NCBI GenBank assembly: GCA_030696465.1
Contig: JAUYSE010000148.1
Coordinates: 1-11,532, forward strand
Direction: 5' to 3'
Length of the DNA stretch: 11,532 bases
Source: Legionellaceae bacterium
GTDB lineage: Bacteria > Pseudomonadota > Gammaproteobacteria > Legionellales > Legionellaceae
The notes below the pieces were generated by a model. The model was given only the letters and a program-made list of their open reading frames with translations, was not told the origin of the DNA and did no database searches. The position numbers and the translations under genes are program-made. Of this stretch, positions 1-6,523 are shown in pieces (positions within the stretch are counted from its first letter, which is position 1; each line of letters opens with the position of its first letter).

Positions 1-68
1 AAAGTGCCATGTAAAAAGATCGTTAAAAAATCTTAGAGACATAGTTGATCCAGCGGCTTTAAGATCAA

Positions 69-90
69 TTGCTTCGCCTCCGACTCGCAA
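69..90. repeat. Imperfect palindrome downstream of ccmI
   Basis: The ends TTGC and GCAA flank a GC-rich core (cttcgcctccgactc), about 40 bases beyond the ccmI stop codon. It resembles the small 'ttgcgag...gcgaagcaa' dispersed intergenic repeats of many bacterial genomes. That likeness is from memory and was not searched. It could also be a 3'-end hairpin of the ccm transcript. An AT-rich 5-bp inverted repeat at 16-34 followed by a short T run on the minus strand is an even weaker terminator candidate. Confidence 0.4.
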
Positions 91-130
91 AGACGGTATG
101 ACTAGAGCGCTTTATCTCTCACTGAAATAA

Positions 131-781
131 TTAATCTGGCACTCTTGACATTCGTCGCTCAGTATCCGCTAATGCCTCTTGCACCGACGCATACGCTTCG
201 CTATCTGGTGACAAGCGCTGTAACACCTGCTCCCAATAATGATGCGCTTTTACATAATTTTTGTGTTGATATGCCTCTAGCGCCAGCAAAGCGAAAGCAT
301 CCGGTAACTGCGGGGAGCGGCGTGATATTTTTTGTAACAAAGTATGTAAGTCCGGGCTTAAGTCATGATGGACTTCCCAATACGCTTGTGCGTACTGCAT
401 ACAATAGCTTGTTTTTTGAGGCGCTACGCGACAGGCTTGTTGGAACGCTTGCTCAGCGAAAGACCACTCACCACGGCTCGCATAGACGCGCCCTAATAAA
501 TACCAGCCACGATGCGCATTGGGATGCGTACGCACCCATAATTTTAGACGCTGCACAATAATCTCAGGATCTTTAATTTTTTTCAGATAGGCTTCTGCCA
601 ACACTTTTTTTTGCGCTTGATGGCGATGATGCTGTAATGCTTGCCACGATCCAAAGTAATAATAGCCTGCACCTACAAAAACAGCCCCTAATAAAAAGAT
701 ACTGAGGGCTAAACCTCGATATGCCCGTAAAGGATATACCGCAAAAAACAATAGGCAAATGCCCAATACACTAATCCACAT
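131..781 (-). CDS. ccmI: Short CcmI-type TPR subunit of the cytochrome c heme lyase complex
   Basis: CcmI binds the C-terminal end of apocytochrome c in the periplasm and hands it to CcmF/CcmH. This 216-residue product has two predicted membrane segments near the N-terminus (about residues 1-15 and 24-41). After a short basic linker come TPR-like helices, including a unit with WYLLGRVYASRGEW and another with ALLALEAYQHKNYVKAHHYW. I chose the ATG at 781 because it overlaps the ccmH stop by 11 bases and has an AAGAAGG ribosome-binding site. A GTG at 823 would add 14 residues and has a poorer site. The loop between the two membrane segments is only about 8 residues, so the leucine-zipper loop of full-length CcmI is missing. 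The protein is much shorter than the roughly 400-residue CcmI proteins. It is the last gene of the operon. The family call rests on position and TPR pattern, since TPR sequences are not diagnostic alone. Confidence 0.8.
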   Translation of the reverse strand: MWISVLGICLLFFAVYPLRAYRGLALSIFLLGAVFVGAGYYYFGSWQALQHHRHQAQKKVLAEAYLKKIKDPEIIVQRLKLWVRTHPNAHRGWYLLGRVYASRGEWSFAEQAFQQACRVAPQKTSYCMQYAQAYWEVHHDLSPDLHTLLQKISRRSPQLPDAFALLALEAYQHKNYVKAHHYWEQVLQRLSPDSEAYASVQEALADTERRMSRVPD

Positions 782-1316
782 AAAAGCGCCTTCTTGTAAC
801 CCATAACCCCATGGATGCTCCACCTAATAACAGCAAAGGAGACAACCATAAAGCCACGGTGCTTGGTTTCCACGGGGGGTTAAACACCACAAAATCTCCA
901 TAACGTGCCGTGAAATACTCTAAAATTTCTTGATTTGATTTTCCGTCGACAATTTGCTGATAAATATTTTTTTTAAAATCTTGCGCTAAAGGCGCAGAAG
1001 ACTCGGCCAATGTTTGGTTTTGACACACCACGCAGCGCATTTGCTGTAACAAAAATTCCCAACGCGCTTTTTGTTCTGGATTAGAGAACGAATAGAGTTG
1101 TCCAGAGAACGCTATCAAGGGCAAGAAACTGAATAGGATAATAAACACTCTACATTTTATTTTATACTCTTCGCACTTGAGTTTTCGTCGTTGTTGCAAA
1201 CTCGCTCGCCATCGGTCATGTACTGCATGTACACTTCCTTGGCTCTCTCGCTTGCGCCGAGCCGAAAACATGTCCCGTACAACGATACGGGATTTAATTG
1301 CTGTGAGTATATTCAT
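771..1316 (-). CDS. ccmH: Cytochrome c maturation thiol oxidoreductase CcmH (CcmL type) with N-terminal extension
   Basis: CcmH keeps the CXXCH cysteines of apocytochrome c reduced and forms the heme lyase with CcmF and CcmI. The family motif RCVVCQNQTLAES is clear, with the redox pair at C95 and C98. It is followed by conserved GKSNQEI, RYGDFV and NPPW, a C-terminal membrane segment and a basic tail. A hydrophobic signal segment (VFIILFSFLPLIAFSG) begins only at residue 57. The first 56 residues are basic, unlike CcmH, and are encoded by palindrome-rich DNA. I give the full open frame from the ATG that lies 10 bases after the ccmG stop. A GTG at 1148 would give a normal-sized 125-residue protein, but it has no good ribosome-binding site. 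The catalytic domain call is firm and the start is not. Confidence 0.9.
   Translation of the reverse strand: MNILTAIKSRIVVRDMFSARRKRESQGSVHAVHDRWRASLQQRRKLKCEEYKIKCRVFIILFSFLPLIAFSGQLYSFSNPEQKARWEFLLQQMRCVVCQNQTLAESSAPLAQDFKKNIYQQIVDGKSNQEILEYFTARYGDFVVFNPPWKPSTVALWLSPLLLLGGASMGLWVTRRRFYVD
1149..1316. repeat. Palindrome-rich insert between ccmG and the ccmH signal peptide
   Basis: This 168-base stretch is open in the ccmH frame but packed with small symmetries. A perfect 7-bp stem TCCCGTA/TACGGGA lies at 1273-1279 and 1286-1292. GGCTC/GAGCC lies at 1241-1245 and 1259-1263. A direct repeat CATGTAC occurs at 1217-1223 and 1226-1232. The stem resembles the hairpins at 5274-5305 and 5351-5382 (GTCCCG...CGGGAT). 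All other ccm junctions are 17 bases or less or overlap, so this looks like an inserted dispersed element. That origin is an inference. Copies elsewhere in the genome would be needed to prove it. Confidence 0.45.
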
Positions 1317-1326
1317 CGCCTAACTC

Positions 1327-1854
1327 TCAATAATAAGGCAAAAATTTTGTTTTCCACACTTGCTCATCCAGTGGCCCCACGTGGCGATATAATATCCGCC
1401 CGTCTTTATCAATCAAATAGGTTTCCGGTACCCCATATACCCCCAAATTAATAGACAATTGGCTCTGTTTATCTTCCACTACGACCGAATAAGGACTTCC
1501 ATAACGATGTAGCCACTGCAAGGCATTGCGGGGATTATCTTGATAGGGTAATCCAACCATAAACACGCCTTGTTTTGCCAACTGCATTAAAAAATGATTT
1601 TCTACTAAACAAGTTTCACACCAACTGGAAAATACGTTCAATACCAGCATTTTTCCTTTTAAGGTCTGACTATCTAATACCTTATCACTACCCAGGAGGG
1701 GTAAGGTAAAATCGGCCATTGACTTATGTAATAAAGTCGAGGGCAACTGATGTGGATTTCGCGTTAAACCGAATGCAAATAATACACACAGTGCTAAGAT
1801 CCCCACAGCAGGCAAGCTTTTTTTAAAACAGGAGCCGCCTTTTGAAAAAATCAT
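1327..1854 (-). CDS. ccmG: Cytochrome c biogenesis thioredoxin-like protein CcmG/DsbE
   Basis: CcmG is a membrane-anchored periplasmic thioredoxin-fold protein. It passes electrons from the DsbD-type transporter to CcmH or apocytochrome c. The product has 175 residues, the usual size. It has an N-terminal signal anchor (about residues 14-30), the active site WCETC at 78-82, and the family signature GVYGVPETYLID around 138-149 with the cis-proline at 143. The common CcmG sites contain proline between the cysteines (WCPTC, WCVPC), so Glu-Thr is a mild departure. The ATG overlaps the ccmF stop as ATGA, which indicates translational coupling. Confidence 0.95.
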   Translation of the reverse strand: MIFSKGGSCFKKSLPAVGILALCVLFAFGLTRNPHQLPSTLLHKSMADFTLPLLGSDKVLDSQTLKGKMLVLNVFSSWCETCLVENHFLMQLAKQGVFMVGLPYQDNPRNALQWLHRYGSPYSVVVEDKQSQLSINLGVYGVPETYLIDKDGRILYRHVGPLDEQVWKTKFLPYY

Positions 1855-3782
1855 TGTTTTTTCCTAAACACACTCAATCTATGCCAAATTGAGCACAATC
1901 CGCCTAAAAACATCAAAACACCACCCATCCAAATCCAGCGCACTAAAGGTTTATAATATAAACGTACAGTCCACCCCCCCTGCTCCACTGGGTCACCTAA
2001 AGCAATATATAAGTCTCGCCAAATAGAGGCCTGTACTCCTGCCTCCGTCATCGGCACTTTACCTACATTATACAGACGTTTTTCAGGATAAATCTTTACT
2101 GTTTTTGCTGCTGTAGATACGGAAAACTCCGCTTGAGTCCCCTGATAATTTGCTGCATGAATGGCACGCTCCCCTTGTAAGGTCCAGGTGTAGCCGGCAA
2201 ACGAATAAGACTCTCCTGGTTGTAATAACACTTCTTCAGAGACACCCCATAAAGAAGACACGGTAATCCCCAAACAAGTAACGCCTATGCCCACATGGGC
2301 TAAAGTCATTCCCATAAAGCCCGCATGTACTCGACGTTTTTGCCATAATAGACGACGTATACACAAATATCCGCCACCAATAATCAAGGAAATACCTAGA
2401 GCTAATCCTAAAAATCCCATCAACTGAAACATCAGGCGATAAAATAGCCAGAAAATAGCCACCGGCAAAAGCCCCGCCAGCATCAGAAGTAAAAAAGGCT
2501 TTTTTTCGACTTTTAAGGGCACCGAGGGTTGTGTCCAAGGAATAAAAAATACTAGTAGCATCAAGGGTAATAAAATCAAGAAAATAGGCGGCAATACCTT
2601 ATTAAAGTACGGAGCACCGACCGATAACTTGCTCCCTAACATTACATCCATTCCTAACGGATACAAAGTCCCCAATAAGACAATGGCCATCGCGACGACT
2701 AATACTGCTCCCTGAAAAAAGAAGATCATCTCTCGAGAGTACCACGCCAAGGGAAGTGGCGTCGTCTGATGCAAACGCTTACTGCGAAACATAAATAAGA
2801 TGTAACTAAAGCCCATCACCACGGCTAAAAATAGTAAAATGTATATACCACGCATTGGATCAGTGGCAAATGCATGCACCGAGGTTAAAACACCGGATCG
2901 CACTAAAAAAGTACCTATCAGACTTAAAGAAAACGTTAGCACAGCCAATAACACCAACCAAGATTTCCCTATCCCTTTATGGGCCGTAAGAATCAAAGCA
3001 TGAATCAAGGCCGTTCCGGTCAACCAAGGCATAAACGACGCATTTTCAACGGGGTCCCAAAACCACCAGCCACCCCACCCCAACTCACGATAAGCCCACC
3101 AACTGCCTAACGTGACGCCTAAGGTTAAACAGCACCAAGAGGCTAAGGCCCAAGGTCTGGTCCACTGCACGATAGTCAGATCCATCTGCCCGGCCCAAAG
3201 GCAGGCAATCGCCACTGCAAAAGGTACTGCAAACCCCACATACCCCATATATAACATCGGCGGATGAAATAAAAACCCTGGATCTTGTAATAAAGGATTC
3301 AGATCGAGCCCCGTGGTATCTAATACTTGAAACTGCCGTAAAAATGGCGAAGACGTTGCTAATAAAAATAAAATAAATCCTATACTCAACGCCCCAAGAA
3401 CCACTAATATTCGTGCCCGCAGGGTTTCTTCTAATACACGACTGCCCCAAGATACCAAGACCATCCACGCACTCAACAACGCAATCCACAACAACATAGA
3501 GCCTTCATGCCCGCCCCAAACTGCACATAATTTGTAAAAAAAAGGCAGTTGCGTGCTAGAATGCCTCAGGACATAAATAACCGAGAAATCATCCTGAATA
3601 AAACACCAGGCTAATAAAGCGAATGCTATAAAAATAGCCCCTGCCTGCGCATGCACATACCAGCCGGCAGTTTTGATTAAAACAGGATTCGCTTGCCGCA
3701 AACCCAGGGTAGGGATACAGACTAACAATATTGAAAACAATAATGCCAATAATAAACTTAGGGTTCCTAATTCAGCTGCCAT
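1851..3782 (-). CDS. ccmF: Heme lyase subunit CcmF
   Basis: CcmF is the integral membrane core of the heme lyase. It takes heme from CcmE and forms the thioether bonds to apocytochrome c. The product has 643 residues, typical for the family, with many membrane segments. The tryptophan-rich WWD heme-binding domain is at about 237-253 (GGWWFWDPVENASFMPW). Candidate heme-ligand histidines lie at 173 (FHPPMLYMGY) and 261, and in the HAFATDP segment. The C-terminal periplasmic loop carries the conserved WRDLYIALGD stretch. The ATG follows a purine-rich GAGAGAGA ribosome-binding site, 17 bases after ccmE. It overlaps ccmG by 4 bases. Confidence 0.97.
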   Translation of the reverse strand: MAAELGTLSLLLALLFSILLVCIPTLGLRQANPVLIKTAGWYVHAQAGAIFIAFALLAWCFIQDDFSVIYVLRHSSTQLPFFYKLCAVWGGHEGSMLLWIALLSAWMVLVSWGSRVLEETLRARILVVLGALSIGFILFLLATSSPFLRQFQVLDTTGLDLNPLLQDPGFLFHPPMLYMGYVGFAVPFAVAIACLWAGQMDLTIVQWTRPWALASWCCLTLGVTLGSWWAYRELGWGGWWFWDPVENASFMPWLTGTALIHALILTAHKGIGKSWLVLLAVLTFSLSLIGTFLVRSGVLTSVHAFATDPMRGIYILLFLAVVMGFSYILFMFRSKRLHQTTPLPLAWYSREMIFFFQGAVLVVAMAIVLLGTLYPLGMDVMLGSKLSVGAPYFNKVLPPIFLILLPLMLLVFFIPWTQPSVPLKVEKKPFLLLMLAGLLPVAIFWLFYRLMFQLMGFLGLALGISLIIGGGYLCIRRLLWQKRRVHAGFMGMTLAHVGIGVTCLGITVSSLWGVSEEVLLQPGESYSFAGYTWTLQGERAIHAANYQGTQAEFSVSTAAKTVKIYPEKRLYNVGKVPMTEAGVQASIWRDLYIALGDPVEQGGWTVRLYYKPLVRWIWMGGVLMFLGGLCSIWHRLSVFRKKQ

Positions 3783-3799
3783 TCATCTCTCTCGCTTGT

Positions 3800-4228
3800 C
3801 TATCCATTTTGCGCCACTAAGGCGTCACGTACTTGTGGTGGCATATAATTAGCATCGTGCTTCGCTAACACTTCTGTCGCCTGAAAACTATGATCAGCTA
3901 AGGAGTACCCAGAAACAACGACACCTTGCCCTTCACGAAAAAGATCCGGAAGAATGCCATGATAATGCACCAATAATGCATGCTGAAAATCAGTGACTTT
4001 AAAAGTAATATCTAAACTTTGCGCTTTTTTTTGCAGAGAACCTTTCTCTACCATTCCGCCCAAACGCAGCATTTGATCGGTCGGTAAGGAGGTTTTCAAT
4101 AAAGCACTAGGTGTATAAAATAAGCTTATATTTTGCCGCAAAGCGTACATCACTAACGCCACAACCACTGCTAGCACGCCCATGCACAACAAGATTATGC
4201 TTAATCGACGTTTACGTAGTACATGCAT
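3800..4228 (-). CDS. ccmE: Heme chaperone CcmE
   Basis: CcmE covalently binds heme in the periplasm and delivers it from CcmC to CcmF. The 142-residue product has a basic N-terminus (RKRR), one membrane anchor (about 9-30) and a beta-barrel OB-fold domain. The heme-attachment motif LAKHDANY places the reactive histidine at 124 and the conserved tyrosine at 128. The motif is the H-type HXXXY found in gammaproteobacteria, not the C-type variant. The conserved segments MLRLGGMVEKGS and VVVSG are present. The start lies 4 bases after the ccmD stop, with GAGG just upstream inside ccmD. Confidence 0.96.
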   Translation of the reverse strand: MHVLRKRRLSIILLCMGVLAVVVALVMYALRQNISLFYTPSALLKTSLPTDQMLRLGGMVEKGSLQKKAQSLDITFKVTDFQHALLVHYHGILPDLFREGQGVVVSGYSLADHSFQATEVLAKHDANYMPPQVRDALVAQNG

Positions 4229-4232
4229 ATTC

Positions 4233-4373
4233 TTAAGACCTCACAAGCGTTACTAGGCGCTTTTTAAGTCTATATATTCGATAGCATAAAGCCGAGAATA
4301 CCCCCAGTGCTAAGCCATAGGCACTCAATACGTATGCTAAATAATGAGAATGTAGAAGGGATGCTGTTATCAT
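4233..4373 (-). CDS. ccmD: Small heme exporter subunit CcmD
   Basis: CcmD is a tiny membrane protein that holds CcmC and CcmE together and helps release holo-CcmE. This 46-codon ORF encodes an N-terminal part with the family-like pattern YLAYVLSAYGLALGVFSAL. That is one membrane helix, followed by a strongly basic tail (YRIYRLKKRL). It matches CcmD in size, topology, tyrosine pattern and genomic place. Its ATG overlaps the ccmC stop (ATGA), and it ends 4 bases before ccmE. The gene is below most length cut-offs and is easy to miss. Confidence 0.92.
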   Translation of the reverse strand: MITASLLHSHYLAYVLSAYGLALGVFSALCYRIYRLKKRLVTLVRS

Positions 4374-5116
4374 AAAGACCCTTGTGCCTCTAAAACCCCG
4401 AATACCCAGCGCTGTCTTCGCTCGCGTCGTAAAATTTCAAAACGTGCCAAATGCAAAATACACCACGCGCAAAACAGTGCAAATCCTAAAAAGCAAAACA
4501 GTAATGGATATAACATACTGGCATGTATGGTCGGTTTAGCAAATAAAGAAAAACTGGAGCCTTGATGTAAGGTATTCCACCAATATACAGAATAATGAAT
4601 AATGGGTAAGTCAACCAAACCTACCAAAACCAAGACCGCTAATGCTTGCTCTGAAGACTCATCTCGACAAAAGGTTTGTTGTACAAGAATAATACCGATA
4701 TAAAGTAAGCCCAAAATGAGTTCTGACGTTAAGCGTGCATCCCAGACCCACCAAGCACCCCACATGGGTTTACCCCAAATGCTTCCCGTACATAAGGCCA
4801 AGAAGGTCATATACACCCCCACTTCTGCCACTATAGAAATAAGCATTCCGGCTAGTTTTATGCGCCAAATCAATCGCAAGAGGGCAAGAAAACCTAATAA
4901 GGCATAGAGTGATAATGATAAGGTTGCAGCAGGCACATGTATATACATAATGCGTACCGCATCGCCTTGTTGGTAATCGACAGGAGAAAAAAACAAGCCC
5001 CAAGTAAAACCAATCATCAATAGTACCGCGGCTAAAACCCCTAGCGGAATAATATACTTACTCGATCGTTTGTAAAATAACTTGGGAGAGCCCCAAGCAT
5101 AAAGCGCCGTGAACAT
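4370..5116 (-). CDS. ccmC: Heme transporter/handling protein CcmC
   Basis: CcmC presents heme to CcmE at the outer face of the inner membrane. The 248-residue product matches the family length and has six predicted membrane segments. The WWD domain spans about 114-133 (WGKPMWGAWWVWDARLTSEL). Candidate axial histidines are H60 (YIHVPAA) and H184 (NTLHQG). It is the first gene of the operon as found here, downstream of the promoter at 5143-5171. In most gammaproteobacteria ccmA and ccmB come directly before ccmC. Neither is present upstream here. Confidence 0.97.
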   Translation of the reverse strand: MFTALYAWGSPKLFYKRSSKYIIPLGVLAAVLLMIGFTWGLFFSPVDYQQGDAVRIMYIHVPAATLSLSLYALLGFLALLRLIWRIKLAGMLISIVAEVGVYMTFLALCTGSIWGKPMWGAWWVWDARLTSELILGLLYIGIILVQQTFCRDESSEQALAVLVLVGLVDLPIIHYSVYWWNTLHQGSSFSLFAKPTIHASMLYPLLFCFLGFALFCAWCILHLARFEILRRERRQRWVFGVLEAQGSL

Positions 5117-5142
5117 AAGCCACTTATCAAGATAAAGCGCTA

Positions 5143-5171
5143 ATAGTACAAATAATTCTAGTCTACGTCAA
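5143..5171 (-). promoter_or_regulatory. Sigma70-like promoter for the ccm operon
   Basis: On the minus strand TTGACG (5171-5166) is separated by exactly 17 bases from TACTAT (5148-5143). This is a -35/-10 pair with 5/6 and 4/6 consensus matches, about 27 bases before the ccmC start. A perfect TATAAT lies just upstream (5177-5172) but has no good -35 partner. Transcription would start near 5136. This is a match to consensus only. Confidence 0.55.
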
Positions 5172-5273
5172 ATTATACTCGATCTTTGTGAGCGCAAGAT
5201 TATCTAAAACTCAAACCGTATGGGAACGTTAAACTGCTCCGCTTGCTAACGAGGCTGTTGTAATAACCACTCT

Positions 5274-5305
5274 CCGACGTCCCGCGACTTGTTCGCGGGA
5301 TCCAG
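5274..5305 (-). repeat. 32-nt palindromic repeat, copy A
   Basis: Read on the minus strand the unit starts CTGGAT and forms an 8-bp stem TCCCGCGA/TCGCGGGA around the loop ACAAG. It is followed by CGTCGG. It matches copy B at 27 of 32 positions, in the opposite orientation. Confidence 0.75.
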
Positions 5306-5350
5306 ATTGATTTTTGTGTGAACAAAAAAATTGAGTATTATGCAAAATCT

Positions 5351-5382
5351 CTGGATACCGCGGACAAGCCGCGGTACGTAGG
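5351..5382 (+). repeat. 32-nt palindromic repeat, copy B
   Basis: The unit starts CTGGAT and forms an 8-bp stem TACCGCGG/CCGCGGTA around the same loop ACAAG. It is followed by CGTAGG. Four of its five differences from copy A are two compensated base pairs (C-G to A-T and A-T to G-C). The hairpin itself therefore appears to be the conserved feature. Confidence 0.75.
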
Positions 5383-5452
5383 GGTTTTTTAAGCGGTACG
5401 TTGGCTGTACGGTTTGTTTTATACAATAACCTCTAACGCGCGCGGCTCGGAT

Positions 5453-6523
5453 TCACTCTCTAACTGGGCGCTTTGCCAACTGCGCCGCCATTTTTACCGT
5501 TGTTTGCAACAGTGCTTGTCCAGCCGGCTCTTGTGTATAATCTAAATCACGAATAAGCTGATCTTCTTGCTCACGCAGATGTTGATGTAGAGGAATCTGC
5601 CCCAATAATGTGGTTTTATGCTGTTCAGTCAGTGTCTGACCGCCGCCTACTCCAAACAAATTGCTGTGCTCTCCACAATGCGTGCAGGCAAAATGCGACA
5701 TGTTTTCGACAACCCCTAACACCGTAATGCCGGTTTTTCGAAACATTTGTAATGCTTTATCAGCATCTGCCGTCGCTACTGCTTGAGGGGTGGTCACGAC
5801 CACTGCCCCCGTAAGCGGAATCTTCTGCACTAAACTGAGACAAATATCTCCCGTGCCGGGCGGTAAATCAATAAATAAGTAATCCAGTGCATCCCAGCGA
5901 GTGCTGTCTAATAATTGTATAAATGCCTTGGCTAACATGGGGCCACGCCAAATTAAAGCTTGATCGGATTGCGTTAAATACCCTATCGACATCACTTGTA
6001 CGCCATAGGCCAATAAAGGCAGATATTTATCGTCAACGACGCTAATATCTTGCGTTTTTGGAAACAGAGTCGGCATACTTGGCCCATAAATGTCTGCATC
6101 TAAGATACCTACACGTGCCCCTAAACCCTGTAAAATTAACGCCATATTCGCAGTTAACGTAGACTTCCCTACCCCGCCTTTTCCAGAGCCTACCGCAATC
6201 AGGTTTTTAACACCACGCAGCGAACATCCGGCAAGCTGATTACGATGGGCTTGAATCGTACAGTGTAGTTGCAACACAAATGACACTTGTGGAAAACCTG
6301 CCTGCAAAGCGGCTTCTAATTTTTCTTGAAAGTCATGGGCCCACGGCCCCAAAGGAAAGCCCAGCGAAAGATTGATATTTATTTTATCTCCCTCGGCGAA
6401 TACTTGCACCTCTTCAACGTCCCGGGACATCGATATAGTATACGAAAGCTGAGCCAGGGGCATTGATATCCCTGGAATTTCTATATTTTGTATAAGATTT
6501 TCTATCTGTGCGCGATCTATCAT
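5453..6523 (-). CDS. apbC: Mrp/ApbC iron-sulfur cluster carrier P-loop ATPase
   Basis: Mrp/ApbC proteins bind and transfer [4Fe-4S] clusters in the cytosol, with ATP hydrolysis needed for function. The 356-residue product has an N-terminal MIP18/DUF59-like region of about 95 residues. It then has the deviant Walker A GSGKGGVGKST at 112-122, LDADIYGPSMP near 141-151, and IDLPPGTGD near 218-226. The cluster-ligand pair CTHC is at 280-283, after the conserved VVENMSHF. I chose the ATG at 6523 because it overlaps the upstream FadL stop as ATGA and has GGGAC at a suitable distance. An ATG at 6535 or a GTG at 6553 would add 4 or 10 residues. The length matches the family (E. coli Mrp is 369 residues). 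Confidence 0.95.
   Translation of the reverse strand: MIDRAQIENLIQNIEIPGISMPLAQLSYTISMSRDVEEVQVFAEGDKININLSLGFPLGPWAHDFQEKLEAALQAGFPQVSFVLQLHCTIQAHRNQLAGCSLRGVKNLIAVGSGKGGVGKSTLTANMALILQGLGARVGILDADIYGPSMPTLFPKTQDISVVDDKYLPLLAYGVQVMSIGYLTQSDQALIWRGPMLAKAFIQLLDSTRWDALDYLFIDLPPGTGDICLSLVQKIPLTGAVVVTTPQAVATADADKALQMFRKTGITVLGVVENMSHFACTHCGEHSNLFGVGGGQTLTEQHKTTLLGQIPLHQHLREQEDQLIRDLDYTQEPAGQALLQTTVKMAAQLAKRPVRE

Larger units (their letters stand above)
5214..5414. repeat. Composite inverted-repeat element between mrp and ccmC
   Basis: The 329-base gene-free stretch between mrp and ccmC is dominated by symmetry. Imperfect outer arms read AACCGTA-N4-AACGT at 5214-5229. On the other strand AACCGTA-N5-AACGT runs from 5414 to 5398. 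They enclose two inverted copies of a 32-nt palindromic unit. The middle contains TTTTTGT/ACAAAAA around 5311-5328. There is no transposase ORF. A miniature, non-autonomous inverted-repeat element is possible. The outer arms are short, so the element boundary is tentative. Confidence 0.4.

Noticed and set aside
1..130. Possible tRNA or gene start at the left edge
   Set aside because: No cloverleaf, CCA end or T-loop GTTCRA was found on either strand. Only a small palindrome and weak AT-rich stems are visible.
145..561. 138-codon plus-strand ORF
   Set aside because: It lies antisense to ccmI, whose TPR coding sequence is well supported. The translation shows no recognisable motif.
1191..1451. 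86-codon plus-strand ORF across the ccmG-ccmH junction
   Set aside because: It is antisense to ccmG and to the ccmH extension, with no motif. It is open by chance.
3085..3489. 134-codon minus-strand ORF inside ccmF
   Set aside because: It is a frame-shifted shadow of the WWD-domain region of ccmF, which is intact in its own frame.
5274..5382. CRISPR array
   Set aside because: There are only two repeat units, in opposite orientation, with no further spaced copies and no cas genes.
5229..5426. 65-codon minus-strand ORF in the mrp-ccmC spacer
   Set aside because: It is made almost entirely of the inverted hairpin repeats and shows no protein-like pattern.
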